Below are positions 62,538 through 64,000 of a DNA stretch of 64,000 nucleotides, piece after piece. Source of the stretch: Steroidobacteraceae bacterium. GTDB lineage: Bacteria > Pseudomonadota > Gammaproteobacteria > Steroidobacterales > Steroidobacteraceae. A program made the position numbers and the translations under genes. Position 1 is the stretch's first letter. The number at the start of each line of letters is the position of its first letter. Below the pieces are notes generated by a model. The model worked only from the letters and a program-made list of their open reading frames with translations, made no database searches and was not told where the DNA came from. Location of the stretch: positions 1 through 64,000 of the forward strand of contig JALORP010000015.1 of NCBI GenBank assembly GCA_025458865.1. Direction: 5' to 3'.

Positions 62538-63695
62538 TCAGCGGCGCTTGTCCAGCGGCACGAACTTCTGGTCCTCCGGGCCGGTGTAGTTCGCGCTCGG
62601 CCGGATGATCTTGCCGTCGATTCGCTGCTCGATGACGTGCGCGCTCCAGCCGGTGGTGCGTGCGATCACGAACAGCGGGGTGAACATGGCCGTGGGCACG
62701 CCCATCATGTGGTAGGACACCGCGCTGAACCAGTCGAGGTTCGGGAACATCTTCTTGATGTCCCACATCACCCTCTCCAGGCGCTCGGCGATGTCGAACA
62801 TCCTCGTGTCGCCGGCCTCATCGGACAGCGTCTTGGCGACGCGCTTGATCACCTCGTTGCGCGGGTCGGCGATCGTGTACACGGGGTGCCCGAAGCCGAT
62901 GATCACTTCCTTGCGTTCCACCCGGGCGCGGATGTCGGCCTCGGCCTCGTCCGGTGTGTCGTAGCGCTTCTGGGTCTCGAAGGCGACCTCGTTCGCTCCG
63001 CCGTGCTTCGGGCCGCGCAGCGCGCCGATGGCGCCGGTGATGCAGGAGTGCATGTCCGAGCCGGTGCCGGCAATGACGCGGGCGGCGAAGGTCGAGGCGT
63101 TGAACTCGTGCTCGGCGTAGAGGATGAGCGAGGTGTGCATGGCGCGGACCCAGGACTCGGGCGGCGGCTCGCCGTGCAGCAGGTGCAGGAAGTGGCCTCC
63201 GACCGTGTCGTCGTCGGTCTCGACGTCGATCTCCTCGCCGTTGTGGCTCCAGTGGTACCAGAAGCACAGCATCGAGCCGAGCGAGGCGATCAGCCGGTCG
63301 GCGATGTCGCGCGCGCCGGCGACGTTGTGGTCGTCCTTCTCCGGGAGCGTACAGCCGAGCGCGGACACGCCGCTTCGCATGACGTCCATCGGGTGGCTCC
63401 CGGCCGGGAGCGACATCAGCACCTCGCGCACGGGCAGCGGCAGGCCGCGCAGGGACCTGAGCTTGCGCTTGTAGCCCGCGAGCTCGGCGCGGTTCGGCAG
63501 CTTGCCGTGGATCAGCAGGTAGGCAATCTCCTCGAACTCGCAGCGCTCGGCGAGCTCGAGGATGTCGTAGCCGCGGTAGTGGAGGTCGTTGCCGGTGCGA
63601 CCGACGGTGCACAGCGCCGTGTTGCCGGCCGGGACGCCGGACAGGGCGACGGACTTCTTTGGCTTGCGGGCATCGGGAGCGGGTGCGTCGGTCAT
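62538..63695 (-). CDS. prpC: 2-methylcitrate synthase
   Basis: A 385-residue citrate-synthase-fold enzyme joining propionyl-CoA and oxaloacetate. Catalytic-region motifs: [42 protein letters not shown] and [18 protein letters not shown], with the C-terminal [13 protein letters not shown]. Lacks the NADH-site extension of type II citrate synthase. It is four bases after prpB. Confidence 0.96.
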   Translation of the reverse strand: MTDAPAPDARKPKKSVALSGVPAGNTALCTVGRTGNDLHYRGYDILELAERCEFEEIAYLLIHGKLPNRAELAGYKRKLRSLRGLPLPVREVLMSLPAGSHPMDVMRSGVSALGCTLPEKDDHNVAGARDIADRLIASLGSMLCFWYHWSHNGEEIDVETDDDTVGGHFLHLLHGEPPPESWVRAMHTSLILYAEHEFNASTFAARVIAGTGSDMHSCITGAIGALRGPKHGGANEVAFETQKRYDTPDEAEADIRARVERKEVIIGFGHPVYTIADPRNEVIKRVAKTLSDEAGDTRMFDIAERLERVMWDIKKMFPNLDWFSAVSYHMMGVPTAMFTPLFVIARTTGWSAHVIEQRIDGKIIRPSANYTGPEDQKFVPLDKRR

Positions 63696-63699
63696 GGGA

Positions 63700-64000
63700 T
63701 CACTCCTTGTCGCGGGCGAAGAGCTCGTCGAGCTTCTTCTCGTAGTCGTGATAGCCGAGGACGTCGTAGAGCTCGGCGCGGGTCTGCATGCGGTCGATGA
63801 CGGCGCTCTGGGTCCCGTCGCGGCGCAGCGACGTGTAGACCTCCAGCGCGGCCTTGCTCATGGCGCGGAAGGCCGAGAGGGGATAGAGCACCAGCGCGAC
63901 GCCGGCCTCGCCCAGCTCGGAGACGGTGAACAGTGGCGTCTTGCCGAACTCGGTGATGTTGGCGAGCACGGGCACCCGCACGGAGCGGGTGAACTCGCGG
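63700..64000 (-). CDS. prpB: methylisocitrate lyase, 3' part (runs off the window)
   Basis: The last 99 or so residues of a PrpB-type lyase. The in-window part starts [27 protein letters not shown], the expected C-terminal half of PrpB, and ends [21 protein letters not shown]. It cleaves 2-methylisocitrate to succinate and pyruvate. The N-terminal active-site region lies beyond the window edge, so the catalytic Cys cannot be checked. It is the upstream gene of the prpBC-acnD-prpF operon. Confidence 0.93.
   Translation of the reverse strand, partial: REFTRSVRVPVLANITEFGKTPLFTVSELGEAGVALVLYPLSAFRAMSKAALEVYTSLRRDGTQSAVIDRMQTRAELYDVLGYHDYEKKLDELFARDKE

Overview
The window reads as chromosome of a high-GC (about 70% by eye) Gram-negative bacterium, most likely a gammaproteobacterium. 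The best evidence is the block fabD-fabG-acpP-fabF-pabB-pabC-mltG-tmk-holB-pilZ, an order typical of Pseudomonas/Xanthomonas-type genomes. A type II secretion operon, a TonB-dependent receptor and an AcnD/PrpF-type 2-methylcitrate operon agree with this. The catabolic left half (TRAP, ABC peptide-type transporter, old-yellow-enzyme-like oxidoreductase, SDRs, ETF) would suit a Steroidobacterales/Nevskiales/Xanthomonadales-like heterotroph; that family-level placement is inference. No tRNA, rRNA, CRISPR, insertion sequence or phage gene was recognised.

Layout. 0-8 kb: a putative uptake and amide-hydrolysis locus, with an alpha/beta-hydrolase-fold protein lacking its serine, a GntR/FCD regulator, a broken small gene, an MFS carrier, TRAP DctQ/DctM without a binding protein, an isochorismatase-type cysteine hydrolase and two tandem PuuE-like deacetylase-fold enzymes. 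8-10 kb: peroxiredoxin, NADP-dependent reductase, MAPEG protein. 10-14.1 kb (mostly minus): a nitrilase-fold gene with a substituted catalytic triad in one operon with etfB and etfA behind a consensus promoter, an IclR regulator, and a candidate structured RNA ending in a rho-independent terminator. 14.1-20.7 kb: YciI and HapK-like small proteins, an MFS carrier, an OppBCDF-type ABC transporter without a binding protein, and an SDR. 20.9-26.5 kb: TonB receptor, VOC protein, and an FMN/4Fe-4S/FAD oxidoreductase. 26.7-28.9 kb: a cassette of a His-rich NicO/UreH-type metal permease, a small basic protein and a bicupin with a His-rich tail. 29-38.8 kb: aminotransferase, an AddB/AddA-like nuclease-helicase pair, and a PAS-PAS-GGDEF-EAL protein. 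38.9-44.3 kb (minus): gspG to gspN of a type II secretion system; C, D, E and F are not here. 44.5-53.2 kb: fatty-acid, PABA, cell-wall, dTMP and replication genes tightly packed. 53.2-57.1 kb (minus): an EEP nuclease, a FadB-like fusion and a double cNMP-binding/rhodanese protein. 57.2-58.7 kb: a solitary TIR-like protein, an unknown protein and an ArsR-type regulator. 58.7-64 kb (minus): prpF, acnD, prpC and the 3' part of prpB, the methylcitrate route for propionyl-CoA.

How it works together. The left half imports and trims small organic compounds, passing electrons to ETF. The FadB-like and methylcitrate genes on the right handle acyl-CoA and propionyl-CoA. A shared 8-bp palindrome, TGTATACA, sits in front of the GntR gene, the TRAP operon and the metal permease, and may link them as one regulon. 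The most unusual items are the metal permease/bicupin cassette, the structured RNA near 14.05 kb, the altered triads of the nitrilase-like and hydrolase-like proteins, an apparent 15-residue gap in FabG, and the stand-alone TIR-like protein.
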